Part shown: one piece after another, positions 1-8,092 of the stretch
Position numbering within the stretch: the first letter of the stretch is position 1
How the letters are laid out: every line of letters begins with the position of its first letter
Source: Gammaproteobacteria bacterium
GTDB lineage: Bacteria; Pseudomonadota; Gammaproteobacteria; Pseudomonadales; Azotimanducaceae
Assembly: GCA_009840715.1 (NCBI GenBank)
Contig: VXNE01000616.1
Coordinates: forward strand, 1-8,796
DNA: 8,796 nt
Reading direction: 5' to 3'
Made by a program: the position numbers and the translations under genes
Notes under the pieces: model-generated
The model's input: the letters and a program-made list of their open reading frames with translations, nothing else
Databases searched by the model: none
What the model was told of the DNA's origin: nothing

Positions 1-11
1 GATCTGTGGGA

Positions 12-37
12 GCCGGGGGTGGGTGACCACCCTCGGC
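12..37. repeat. 11-bp hairpin with GTGA loop
   Basis: Positions 12-22 pair with 27-37 around the loop GTGA (23-26). All pairs are Watson-Crick except one G-T wobble (16 with 33), which becomes an A-C mismatch on the other strand, so the structure is best as plus-strand RNA. No T-run follows, so it does not look like a standard intrinsic terminator. It lies in the non-coding stretch downstream of the minus-strand MFS gene. Its function is unknown. Confidence 0.55.
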
Positions 38-60
38 CACCCGGCCCCGCCCGTCTTGCA

Positions 61-168
61 GATTCCGGCAGCTCTGCCCCGGGCCGGGACAAGCCCGGCC
101 CCTACGGTCGCCCGTCTGGAGGTCCTGCACGATTCCGGCAACGGGCCGGGACAAGCCCGGCCCCTACG
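61..168. repeat. Two copies of a palindromic GC-rich repeat
   Basis: A 27-nt core occurs identically at 80-106 and 142-168, 62 nt apart. Each core holds a perfect 8-bp stem, GGGCCGGG paired with CCCGGCCC, around an ACAAG loop (81-101 and 143-163), followed by CCTACG. Each is preceded by a copy of GATTCCGGCA (61-70 and 131-140). Between the copies the spacer differs, so this is a dispersed-type repeat that has landed or duplicated twice. It resembles the REP-like intergenic palindromes found in many GC-rich genomes. It begins 18 nt past the stop codon of the minus-strand MFS gene, so it could stabilise or terminate that transcript, but no T-run is visible. Confidence 0.8.
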
Positions 169-175
169 TCGGTGC

Positions 176-185
176 CTGGCGCCAG
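176..185. repeat. Perfect 10-bp palindrome at the MFS stop
   Basis: CTGGCGCCAG is fully self-complementary and directly abuts the stop codon of the MFS gene (complement of 186-188). It could be a chance palindrome in GC-rich DNA or part of the 3' processing region formed with the hairpin repeats beyond it. Confidence 0.35.
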
Positions 186-1477
186 TCAGGAGATGCGGTC
201 GCGGTGGGCCGTCCGCGCCGCGACCATGAAGTGCACCCAGGACCACGCGAACAGAACGAGCGAGAACACGAGCGCCCAGCGCAGCCCGTCGCTCCCGAGC
301 GAGGGCGTGAGGAGGTCCGACGTGATGCCGATGGCCGTCGGCCCGAGCCCCTGGCCGAGGATGGCCGAACAGAACATCACGATGGCCACGGCGGTTGCGC
401 GCTGGTGCGGTTCGGCGACGGACTGCACGCTTGCCATGCCGGGCGCGATGCTCGTGCCGGCGATCACGGAAGCCAGGAACACCAGCGCAAACGAGGTCAT
501 CAGGTCGCCGGCCACGAACGCGACGGCGTACGTGGGAATGCAGGCCAGGTACGCCCAGGCGGGCCACCACAACTCCCAGCGCCGGTCCCGCGCGATGTAG
601 CGGGGCGCGAGCACCGAGCCGATGAACGTGCCGATGACGCCGCCGAGTCCGCTGGCGATGCCCACCCCCCAGCCCACCTCGGTGAGCGTCATCTCGTGTA
701 CCCGGATGTAGAACGCCGGCGTCCACTGGGCGATGCCGTACACGCCGAACAGTCCCAGGGAATAGGCGATGACGATGTGGATGAAGGTCCTGCGCCGCAA
801 CAGGCTCGCGACCGCCACGCCGAACGACTGCGCCTCGGGCTCCGGCGCGTCGGAGAAGTTGCCCCGGGGCGGGTCCTTCACGGTGAGCTTGGCGGCGAGC
901 GCAGCACGACGCCGGGAATGCCGACGATGAAGAAGGTGGCCCGCCATCCGTAGGTGTCGGCGAGCCAGCCCGCGGCGATCAGTCCCACCATGATGCCGAC
1001 GGCGCCGCCGGTCTGGAAGATGCCGAGCGCCAGCGCCCGCTTTTCCACGGGCACGTAGTCCGTCAGCAGGCTGTGGCTCGACGGCACGCAGCCGGCTTCG
1101 CCGACGCCGACCCCCACGCGCGCCAGCAGCATGTGCAGGAAGTTCTGCGCGAGGCCGCACAGGGCCGTCATCGCGCTCCACAGGGCCATGCAGACCGAGA
1201 GGATCGTCACCCGTGAGCGGGTGTCCGCGAGCCGGGCTATGGGAATGCCGAACGTGGCGTAGAAGAGCGCGAAGGCGAAGCCGGTCAGGAGCCCGAGCTG
1301 GGTGTCGCTGAAGCCGAGGTCGGCCTTGATGGGCTCCACCAGCATCGACAGCACCATGCGGTCGAGGTAGTTGAAGAACGCCACCACGGCCAGCATGAAC
1401 AGGACGTAGTTCAGGTATCCGTCGGATACCGCCATCTTCGGTTGGACGGCGGACGGTTGCGCGGTTGCTTCGGCCAT
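186..1477 (-). pseudogene. Spinster-type MFS transporter, frameshifted
   Basis: Major facilitator superfamily permease of the spinster-like group, an inner-membrane secondary transporter with unknown substrate. The N-terminal half reads from ATG at 1477 down to about 900. It shows a first helix ending in NYLDR, the loop between helices 2 and 3 with PIARLAD (MFS motif A), and helix 4 with LLARVGVGVGEAG, typical of this group. The frame then runs off into a stop at 878-880. The C-terminal half (AALAAKLTVKDPPRGNFSD onward, helices 7-12) is intact in another frame from about 905 to the TGA at 186-188. Joining the two with one extra base gives about 430 residues, the normal family length. Both halves are well conserved in character, so this is a recent lesion or a sequencing error rather than old decay. 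An ATG 45 nt further upstream (1522) is possible but would add an Arg-rich, unconvincing tail. It is divergent from the esterase gene. Confidence 0.88.
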
Positions 1478-1559
1478 GGACGCTTGGACGCAGCGGGGCC
1501 GGTCCCTCCGCAGTCCGCCCATGCATAATGCTCCGCCCCCGAGTCCTCAGGTTCCCGCC
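1478..1559. promoter_or_regulatory. Divergent intergenic region, probable promoters
   Basis: These 82 bp separate the divergent MFS and esterase start codons, so promoters for both must lie here or inside the flanking genes. On the plus strand CATAAT (1524-1529) matches five of six -10 consensus bases and sits 30 nt before the esterase ATG, but I find no well-spaced -35 partner. A partly symmetrical GC-rich stretch lies at 1495-1506 and a direct repeat TGGACGC occurs at 1477-1483 and 1485-1491. None of these is strong enough to name an operator. Confidence 0.3.
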
Positions 1560-2552
1560 ATGACCAGGTTGCCCCACGCCGCCGCCGTACTGATCGCCGT
1601 CCTCTGGCAGGGGTCGCTCCTCGCGCAGGACGCCCCGCTCATGACCGAAGGCGCGCGCTACACGATGTCCTACGAACCCCCGGTCAGTCTGCGGGCGGCG
1701 GGGTTCGACTGGGACCATCAACTGACCGTGGCCCTGCCCGCGACCTACGGCGCGCTGCCCGAGAAGTCCTACCCGGTGCTTTGGCTGACGGACGGGCCGG
1801 GCATGATGCCGCTGGCCGTCGGGATCCTGAACCTGCTCGTCATGGGCAACCTCGTGCCGGAAATGATCGTCGTGGGCGTCGGTGCGCCGAGCGAACTCGG
1901 CCTGATGGCGTTCAGCCAGCGGCGCGCGGTGGATTTCGCCCCGCCCGGCGACACGTACTTCTACGGAGGATTCGCCGGGGAACAACTGGCGGCCGGAGCC
2001 CAGGCCGCGGGCTTCAGGGCGCCGCCCCAGCGGGCCGACCGGTTTCTCGACTTCCTGATCGACCAGGCGCGACCGGCGCTCGCGGAAACGTATCGGTTCT
2101 CGGGCGACCATGGCCTGTTCGGGCACTCCGGCGGCGGCATGTTCACCGGCTACGCGCTCTTCGCCCGCCCGGGGGACTTCGGCAAGTACATCGTCGGCCC
2201 CCCGCCCACCACCGCCCCGGACCGGGCGGTGTGCTGGAGGGCGGAGGCCTTCGCGGAAGAACACGACGACTACGACGCCGAAGTCTTCCTCGGCGCGGGG
2301 GAAGCCGAGATCGCCGATCCCAACATGGCGGCCTGGGGCATCGTGAGCGCGCCGGTGCTGCTGGCGGAGATCCTGAAGCTCCGGAACTACCCCTCGCTGG
2401 AGGTCACCACGAGGATCTTTCCGGGCAAGGATCACTTCACCGTGGTCGCGGACATTCTCGGCGAGGGCATCCTCGCGCTCTGGGGAGACGAAGTGGAGGC
2501 GCCCGGATCGGCGTTGGACGACGTGGATTGGGAGGACATCTCGCAGGAGTAA
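1560..2552 (+). CDS. Exported esterase-like alpha/beta hydrolase
   Basis: A 330-residue secreted or periplasmic serine hydrolase of the putative esterase group (esterase D / enterochelin-esterase-like, PF00756). I chose the ATG at 1560 because it opens a signal peptide: a short basic start, a hydrophobic stretch at residues 7-21, and likely cleavage near Ala22-Gln23. The upstream in-frame ATG at 1476 would overlap the divergent MFS start and put an Arg/Pro-rich tail before the signal. Early strands carry the family pattern YPVLWLTDG. The nucleophile elbow is GHSGGG with Ser190. His292 in FPGKDHFTV is the likely catalytic base, and the acid probably lies in the GAGEAEIAD segment (about 245-253). 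The tail is acidic. Substrate unknown; family members cleave carboxyl esters, including siderophore and acyl esters. The ribosome site is weak (CAGG about 9 nt upstream). It is followed by a 138-bp gap, so it may be transcribed separately from the next genes. Confidence 0.85.
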   Translation: MTRLPHAAAVLIAVLWQGSLLAQDAPLMTEGARYTMSYEPPVSLRAAGFDWDHQLTVALPATYGALPEKSYPVLWLTDGPGMMPLAVGILNLLVMGNLVPEMIVVGVGAPSELGLMAFSQRRAVDFAPPGDTYFYGGFAGEQLAAGAQAAGFRAPPQRADRFLDFLIDQARPALAETYRFSGDHGLFGHSGGGMFTGYALFARPGDFGKYIVGPPPTTAPDRAVCWRAEAFAEEHDDYDAEVFLGAGEAEIADPNMAAWGIVSAPVLLAEILKLRNYPSLEVTTRIFPGKDHFTVVADILGEGILALWGDEVEAPGSALDDVDWEDISQE

Positions 2553-2690
2553 CGGCGGCGGTGTCATGTCTGCCGGTTGGGGTTGGCGGCCCGCACTGCG
2601 TCCACCCGTCCTGTGCGCCCCCTCCTGCCCGGACGGGCTTCCCCTGGTGTGGGCGCACGAACGCTTCTCGTGGATGTCGGGTGGAGAACG

Positions 2691-4508
2691 ATGACTGAAC
2701 TGTTGCGATGCCATGTGCGGTTGGCCGTGGCGATGTTGGGCGCGCTGGTCCTGTGGGGCTGTGCGGAGTCGGCCGATGCGCCGGATACCGATGCGCCGGA
2801 TGCCGACGCGGTGGCGGAGTCCGTGGAGGCGTCGGCCGCCGTGGTCGCGCTTGCGGACCGGATCATGGCGGACCTGACCGACGCCTCGGCCTCGCTGCAG
2901 CTGCTCGAAGGGCGGCGCGTCCTGGCGATGGACGACAACAGCTTCGCCTACGTCGAGCGGGAGGCTCGGAAAGCCGCGGCCGCGCTCGACGAACTGCGGG
3001 CGATCGACGAATCGCAACTGGGCGACGACGACCGGATCACCTACGCGATTCTCGAGGGCGTACTACAGGCCGCCACCGAGGCCCCGACCCACTTCTGGCA
3101 CAAGTTCAACGTCACCCCCTACGCGGCGGGCTTCGTCTTCAGTTCCATGGTCCCGCGCGCGTTGGGCGGCTACAGCTTCGAAACGCAAGAGGACGCCGCG
3201 GCCTATCTCGGCCTGCTGGCGGATCTCGCGCGCTATGTCACGGACGACCTGACCCGACTGCAGGGTCAGGAGGAGCGGGGCATCCTGCTTCCGAAGCCGG
3301 CAATCCCCGGGGCCAGGACGGTGTTCGAGGCGTTGCGCGCCGGCATCGGGACCTTGGCCGCAGTGGCGCCCGAGCGTGTTGAGGCGCTTTCCGAGGAGGA
3401 GCGCGCGGCCCTGCAGGACGGCATCGAGACGGCCATCGCCGAACAGGTGCACCCCGCAATAGACGCGCTGCTCGACTACCTGGGCGACGACTACTTGGCG
3501 CGGGCGCCGGAGGCGGTGGGCCTCAGCCAGTACCCGGGCGGCGAGGCGGCCTACCGGTTCGCCATCCTGCAGCAGACCACCATGGACCTCGACCCCGCGG
3601 ACATCCACGAGCGCGGCCTCGCAAGCATGGCGGACCTCCAGCAACAGATGCAGGCCATCCGCGACGAGTTGGGGTTCGAGGGCACGGCGGAGGAGTTCCA
3701 CGAGCAGATGCGTGCCGACCCCCGCTTCTTCGCGCAGACCCCGGAGGAGGTGGCAGACCGCTACATGGCCTACATCCGCGAAGTGGAACCGCATATCCCG
3801 GACTACTTCTCGGTGCTGCCCGAGGCGCCCTACGGCGTCCGGCGCCTGGACCCGGCGGCGGAGCCGGGCATGACCTTCGGCTACTACCAGACGCCGACGC
3901 CCGCGAATCCGCGCGGCGAGTACCGTTTCAACGGCTCGAAGCTCGAGAGCCGTCCGATGGTCTGGACCGGCCCGCTGATCTTCCATGAACTGATACCCGG
4001 GCATCACTTTCACATCGCCCTGCAACTGGAGACCGAGGCGAGTTCCCGGCTCCGGCAGCTCACGAGTCTCTTCTACGCGGCGTTCACCGAGGGATGGGCC
4101 AACTACGCCGCGAGCCTGGCCCTGGAGATGGGTGTGCTCGACGAACCGTACGAGCGCTACGGCTGGCTGCTCTTCGACGCCTTCATCGCGAACCGGCTGG
4201 TGGTGGACACGGGCATGAACCACCTGGGCTGGCCCCGCGAGCAGGCGATGGAGTACATGCGGGCGAACACGTTTTCCAGCGCGGAGGAAATCGCCACGGA
4301 AACCCTGCGCTATTCGACGGACATGCCCGCGCAGGCGCTGGCCTACAAGCTGGGCCTCGAGAAGTTCCGGGAGATCCGCGCCGCGCAGGAGGCGAAGCTG
4401 GGCGACGCGTTCGACATCCGCACCTTCCACGCCGCGGTGCTCGGTAGCGGCGCCATGCCCTTGCCGGTGTTGGAAGCGCATGTCGACCGGTACATGAGCC
4501 AGGATTGA
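2691..4508 (+). CDS. DUF885 lipoprotein, predicted metallopeptidase
   Basis: A 605-residue protein of the DUF885 family (PF05960), predicted zinc-dependent peptidases related to the M32/M3-type gluzincins. The ATG at 2691 is preceded by GGAG (2683-2686) and opens a lipoprotein signal: residues 9-22 are hydrophobic and the lipobox LWGC places the lipidated Cys at 24. A short linker rich in Ala, Asp and Pro (residues 25-45) follows, containing a five-residue repeat. The mature domain is mostly helical. The putative metal site is HELIPGHH (His432, Glu433, His438/His439), followed by EGWANYA with Glu467 as the likely third ligand. This is the full family signature, so the enzyme should be active. 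It is predicted to be anchored to a membrane facing the periplasm or outside. Its stop lies 25 nt before the S9 peptidase start, suggesting co-transcription. The longer frame reaching back to 2577 would bury the lipoprotein signal and is rejected. Confidence 0.9.
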   Translation: MTELLRCHVRLAVAMLGALVLWGCAESADAPDTDAPDADAVAESVEASAAVVALADRIMADLTDASASLQLLEGRRVLAMDDNSFAYVEREARKAAAALDELRAIDESQLGDDDRITYAILEGVLQAATEAPTHFWHKFNVTPYAAGFVFSSMVPRALGGYSFETQEDAAAYLGLLADLARYVTDDLTRLQGQEERGILLPKPAIPGARTVFEALRAGIGTLAAVAPERVEALSEEERAALQDGIETAIAEQVHPAIDALLDYLGDDYLARAPEAVGLSQYPGGEAAYRFAILQQTTMDLDPADIHERGLASMADLQQQMQAIRDELGFEGTAEEFHEQMRADPRFFAQTPEEVADRYMAYIREVEPHIPDYFSVLPEAPYGVRRLDPAAEPGMTFGYYQTPTPANPRGEYRFNGSKLESRPMVWTGPLIFHELIPGHHFHIALQLETEASSRLRQLTSLFYAAFTEGWANYAASLALEMGVLDEPYERYGWLLFDAFIANRLVVDTGMNHLGWPREQAMEYMRANTFSSAEEIATETLRYSTDMPAQALAYKLGLEKFREIRAAQEAKLGDAFDIRTFHAAVLGSGAMPLPVLEAHVDRYMSQD

Positions 4509-4533
4509 CCTGAGCCGCAAGGAGAGCAACCCT

Positions 4534-6561
4534 ATGATCCGAACAGCCCTTGTCCTTCCGATCCTCGCCGTGGCGGCGCACGCAGGGCAGCCGCTCGACG
4601 TGATGGACGTCTTCGAACTGGAGTACGCCACCGACGCGCAGGTTTCGCCGAACGGCGAGCAGGTGGTCTACGTGCGTCACTTCAACGACGTGATGACCGA
4701 CCGCCGCTACCAGAACCTCTGGATGGTGGATGCGGACGGATCGAACCACCGGCCGCTGAACACCGGCAAGCACACGGCGAACTCCCCCCGCTGGTCCCCG
4801 GACGGGCGCCGCCTGGCATACCGGTCGGACGAGAACGGCAGCATGCAGCTCCACGTGCGCTGGATGGACACGGGCGATACCGCCGCGGTCACCAGTCATG
4901 CCATGCCGCCCGGCAACTTCGCGTGGTCGCCCGACGGCAACCGCATCGCGTTCTCGCGTCTCGTCCCGGAACCCGCGCTCGTCATCGGCGAGATGCCGCC
5001 GGCGCCGAAGTACACCGACATGCTGGCGTTCCGCTTCGACCAGGTCGGGGACGTACCGCCGGGCTACATGCACCTCTTCGTCGTGGCCGCCGATGGCGGT
5101 ACGCCGCGCCAGGTGACGCGCGGCGAAAGGCAGTTTGGCGCCGGCTCCTTCGCCTGGGCGCCGGAAGGCGAGTCGCTCATCGTCGCCGCGGACCTCACCG
5201 AAGGCGCCGAGATCTACTCGGTCGGCAATCCGGATGTCTACGAGATCGCGCTGGCCGACGGTTCGCCCCATCGGCTCTTCGTCCGCGAGGGACCTGTCGT
5301 GGCCTGTTCTTTAGCACCGCACGTCCGATACAGCGCCTAGGTCGGCTACGACGACAGACGACAGGGGCATCAGCAGAACGACCTGTACGTGGCGGACCGC
5401 GACGGTTCCAACGTCCGGAACCTGACCCTGGACTATGACCGGCATGTCCAGGACGCCGCGCGCCGCGGGGGCGGCGGACCGCAATGGGCGCCGGACGGCA
5501 GCGGCATCCACGGCGTCGTGCTCGACGCGGGCAATGCGCGTCTCGTGCTGTTCTCGCTGGACGGCAGCCGCCGCGTCGCCGTCCCCGACATTGGCGCCAC
5601 CGAGATGGGCTACATCAACCACAACACCCTCTGGTCGACCAGCGACGAAGGCCGCCTGGCGTACACGGTGCCGGGCCCGGCCATGCCCGGCGATGTCGCC
5701 GTCGCCGATCCCGGCGGGGCGGGGCGCATGCTGACCGACCTGAACGCGGACCTGTTCGGCGAACGGGAACTCGGGGCCGTGGAGGAGTTGCGCTGGACCT
5801 CGTCGAAGGACGGCCGCCCCGTGCACGGCTGGATCATCAAGCCGCCCGGCTTCGACCCGTCGCAGAAGTACCCGCTGATCCTGGAGATGCACGGCGGACC
5901 CTTCGCGGACTACGGCGACGTGTTCGACACCGAGAAGCAGCTCATGGCCGCCGCAGGCTACGTCGTGCTGTACACCAACCCCCGCGGAAGCATCAGCTAC
6001 GGCGAGGAGTTCGGCAATCTCATCCACCACGCCTACCCTGGAGACGACTTCCACGACCTGAACGCCGCCGTGGACCACGTCGTCGGCATGGGCTTCGTCG
6101 ACGAGGAGCGGCTCTACGTGACCGGCGGCAGCGGCGGCGGCGTGCTGACGGCCTGGATGATCGGCAATACGGACCGCTTCCGCGCGGCCGTGGCGTTCTA
6201 TCCGGTGATCAACTGGGAGAGCTTCATCTTCACGGCGGACCTGTCCGGGCTGTTCCTCGAGTACTGGATGCCCGGGCTGCCCTGGCGCCACCGGGACAAC
6301 TTCGAGGCGCGCTCGCTGCTGCGCGTGTCGGAGAACGTGAAGACGCCGACGCTCATCATGACCGGGGAGGAAGACTGGCGCACGCCCATGTCCGAGTCCG
6401 AGCAGTACTACAAGGCGCTCAAGCTGCAGGGCGTGGAGACCGTGCTCGTGCGGGTCCCGGAGGAGGCGCACGGCATCGTGGGGCGGCCGAGCCACGCGAT
6501 GTCGAAGATGACGACGCTGCTCGGGTGGTTCGGGAAACACGCGCCCGAAGCGGACGGCTGA
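4534..6561 (+). pseudogene. S9 prolyl-oligopeptidase-like peptidase, internal TAG
   Basis: Serine peptidase of family S9 (prolyl oligopeptidase / acylaminoacyl-peptidase type), which cleaves short peptides. ATG 4534 has AAGGAG 9 nt upstream and opens a signal peptide ending AHA at residue 17, so the protein is exported. The N-terminal beta-propeller shows repeated blade motifs of the WSPDG type near residues 38, 87, 131, 208 and 318. The C-terminal hydrolase domain holds the triad Ser533 (GGSGGG), Asp614 (GEEDWRTP) and His646 (EEAHGI), counting through the stop. An in-frame TAG at 5338-5340 (codon 269) lies in a scrambled patch from about 5293 to 5340, where the expected FSPDGRYIAYVGYDD-like blade is lost through an apparent compensating pair of one-base shifts plus substitutions. 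Reading resumes in the same frame with VGYDDRRQGHQQ and stays intact to TGA 6559-6561, for about 675 residues in all, the usual length. This could be a real pseudogene or a local sequence error. It sits between DUF885 and amidohydrolase genes in an apparent operon. Confidence 0.88.
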
Positions 6562-6566
6562 GCGGC

Positions 6567-8006
6567 ATGGATCGACGGCGCCATCGCCTCCCGCTCGCGG
6601 CGGGTGTCGCCGCCTGCCTGCTGCTCTCCAACGGCATCGCCCGGGCAGACACCCTCGCGTTGACCGGCGGAACGATCATCGACGGCACCGGCGCGCCGCC
6701 GATCGTCGATGCAACCGTCCTGGTCGAAGAGGGGCGGATCGTCGCTGTCGGACCGGACGTTGCCGTCCCCGCGGACGCGCGCACCCTCGATGTCCAGGGG
6801 AAGTACCTGATCCCCGGGCTCATGGACGCGAACGTGCACCTGATGATCAACATCCGTCTCGAGACCCTCATCAAGTACGAGGACCGATACGACGAGATCG
6901 TCCTGGAAGCCGCCCAGATCGCGCTGAAGACGGGGCAGACGACGGTGTTCGACACCTGGGGGCCGCTGGCCGCGCTCAGGGGGGCGCGGGATGCCATCAA
7001 CGCGGGCGAGGCGCCGGGCAGCCGCATCTATCTGGCCGGCAACATCATCGGGTTCGGCGGCCCGCTGTCCCCCGACTTCCTGGGCGCCGCCGCTCCCTTC
7101 CTGACGAAGACGTTCGTCAAGCGCATCAACGAGACCTGGGAGCAGGGCACCGGCCGCGACCTCATGTGGATGACGCCGGACGACGTGCGCGCAACGGTCG
7201 CCGAGTACGCGGGCAAGGGCATGGACTTCCTCAAGTACGGGGCGAGCGGCCACACCGACATGTTCTTCATCCAGTTCTCCCCCCGGGTGCAGCGCGCCAT
7301 CGTGGAGGAAGGACACAAGGCCGGCATGACCGTGCAGGCGCACACCACCTCGGTCGAGAGCCTCGACATGGCCATCGACGCCGGGATCGACATCGTCACC
7401 CACGGCGACATCTCCGGCCCGCAAGTGCCGATACCGGACGAGACGCTCAAGAAGCTCGTTGACCGGGGCATCCCGGTATCCGTCCTGCCGATCACGCAGC
7501 GGCGCATCGACGAGTACGCGCAGATTCACCCGCGCGTTCCCGGAGCGATCCTGGCCCCGTACATGAAGATCGGCCGCGAGAACCAGAAGGCGATGATCGA
7601 GAACGGCGTGACCATGCTGCTCTCGACGGACGCGGGCGTCGAAAACCCCGTGGTCGCCGCCGAATCCGAGGGCCCGAATGCGGATCCCCGAACGAAGCTC
7701 GGCGAAGGGCACTTCAACGCGCTCGCCGGGCTCGAGGAACTGGGCATGGCTCCGCAGGAGATCCTGCGGTCCGCCACCAGCCATGTCGCCGCGGCCTATC
7801 GGGTGGACGACCGGTTGGGAACGCTCGAGCCCGGCAAGACCGCGGACATCGTGGTGCTCGGCAAGGACCCGTTGCGGAGCGCGGCCCACTACCGGGAGGT
7901 CGAGATGGTCATCAAGGACGGCGCGGTCGTGAACCTCGATGCGCTGCCGGTCGCGCCGGTGATCAGTTCGATTCCGGCGCCGGCAACGCCTTCCCCCCGG
8001 GAGTAG
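6567..8006 (+). CDS. Exported amidohydrolase family protein
   Basis: A 479-residue member of the amidohydrolase superfamily (metal-dependent TIM-barrel hydrolases; imidazolonepropionase / prolidase-like M38 relatives). The ATG at 6567 starts 5 nt after the S9 stop and gives a signal peptide with a basic start, a hydrophobic core (residues 8-24) and an ARA cleavage site at 25-27. An N-terminal beta-sandwich (LTGGTIIDGTG) leads into PGLMDANVHL. The usual HxH metal pair here reads Asn89-Val-His91. Other predicted ligands are present: Lys223 (FLKYG, candidate carboxylated Lys), His259 (VQAHT), His279 (VTHGD) and Asp355 (LSTDAG). The barrel closes with LGTLEPGKTADIVVLGKDPL. The tail is rich in Pro and Ala. 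Likely acts on amide, peptide or cyclic-amide substrates in the periplasm; the exact substrate is unknown. The ribosome site is weak, so translation may be coupled to the S9 gene. A VAAC motif at residues 14-17 vaguely resembles a lipobox, but the hydrophobic run continues past it. Confidence 0.9.
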   Translation: MDRRRHRLPLAAGVAACLLLSNGIARADTLALTGGTIIDGTGAPPIVDATVLVEEGRIVAVGPDVAVPADARTLDVQGKYLIPGLMDANVHLMINIRLETLIKYEDRYDEIVLEAAQIALKTGQTTVFDTWGPLAALRGARDAINAGEAPGSRIYLAGNIIGFGGPLSPDFLGAAAPFLTKTFVKRINETWEQGTGRDLMWMTPDDVRATVAEYAGKGMDFLKYGASGHTDMFFIQFSPRVQRAIVEEGHKAGMTVQAHTTSVESLDMAIDAGIDIVTHGDISGPQVPIPDETLKKLVDRGIPVSVLPITQRRIDEYAQIHPRVPGAILAPYMKIGRENQKAMIENGVTMLLSTDAGVENPVVAAESEGPNADPRTKLGEGHFNALAGLEELGMAPQEILRSATSHVAAAYRVDDRLGTLEPGKTADIVVLGKDPLRSAAHYREVEMVIKDGAVVNLDALPVAPVISSIPAPATPSPRE

Positions 8007-8055
8007 CTACGCGGAGGCTCCGTCGGGCGGGAGTGCCCACCGTGCTCACCTGGGG

Positions 8056-8085
8056 CTTGTGAAACAAGCCGGACTGAGCGATTGA
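8056..8085 (+). pseudogene. Possible hicA toxin 3' remnant
   Basis: Codons from 8056 read LVKQAGLSD followed by TGA at 8083-8085, which closely resembles the conserved C-terminal end of HicA mRNA-interferase toxins (pattern GTLRSILKQAGLS...). The stop lies 7 nt before the hicB-like ATG, the normal hicA-hicB spacing. Upstream, in a different frame, RRAGVPTV (8024-8047) vaguely recalls the HicA TVPxH strand region, but the catalytic His and most of the gene are missing. I infer a toxin gene deleted down to its tail. The same bases form a 7-bp hairpin (GGCTTGT, GAA loop, ACAAGCC; 8054-8070), so chance similarity remains possible. Confidence 0.4.
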
Positions 8086-8092
8086 GGGAGTG

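Noticed and set aside
1..185. CRISPR array at the left edge
   Set aside because: There are only two palindromic cores with unequal flanks, no regular repeat-spacer pattern, and no cas genes.
186..3017. 943-codon open frame on the minus strand extending far upstream of the MFS gene
   Set aside because: Only the last ~240 codons are MFS. The rest is antisense to the esterase and DUF885 genes and reads as Arg/Gly/Pro-rich sequence typical of GC-rich shadow frames.
3063..4631. 522-codon minus-strand open frame opposite DUF885
   Set aside because: It is antisense to a gene with a clear metallopeptidase signature; its His/Arg/Val-rich composition indicates a shadow frame.
5338..5340. TAG in the S9 gene as programmed readthrough or recoding
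   Set aside because: The surrounding residues are also corrupted, which a single recoded stop would not explain; no recoding signal or tRNA gene is visible.
5484..6566. Long plus-strand extension upstream of the amidohydrolase ATG
   Set aside because: It is the +1 shadow of the S9 gene, Arg-rich and without family motifs. The ATG at 6567 with a signal peptide is the credible start.
6408..7889. 493-codon minus-strand open frame opposite the amidohydrolase
   Set aside because: No recognisable domain, antisense to a confidently assigned gene, and a composition typical of a complement frame.
8054..8070. 7-bp hairpin after the amidohydrolase gene as a terminator
   Set aside because: No T-run follows, and the bases are better explained by the candidate hicA tail codons; a weak structural role cannot be excluded.
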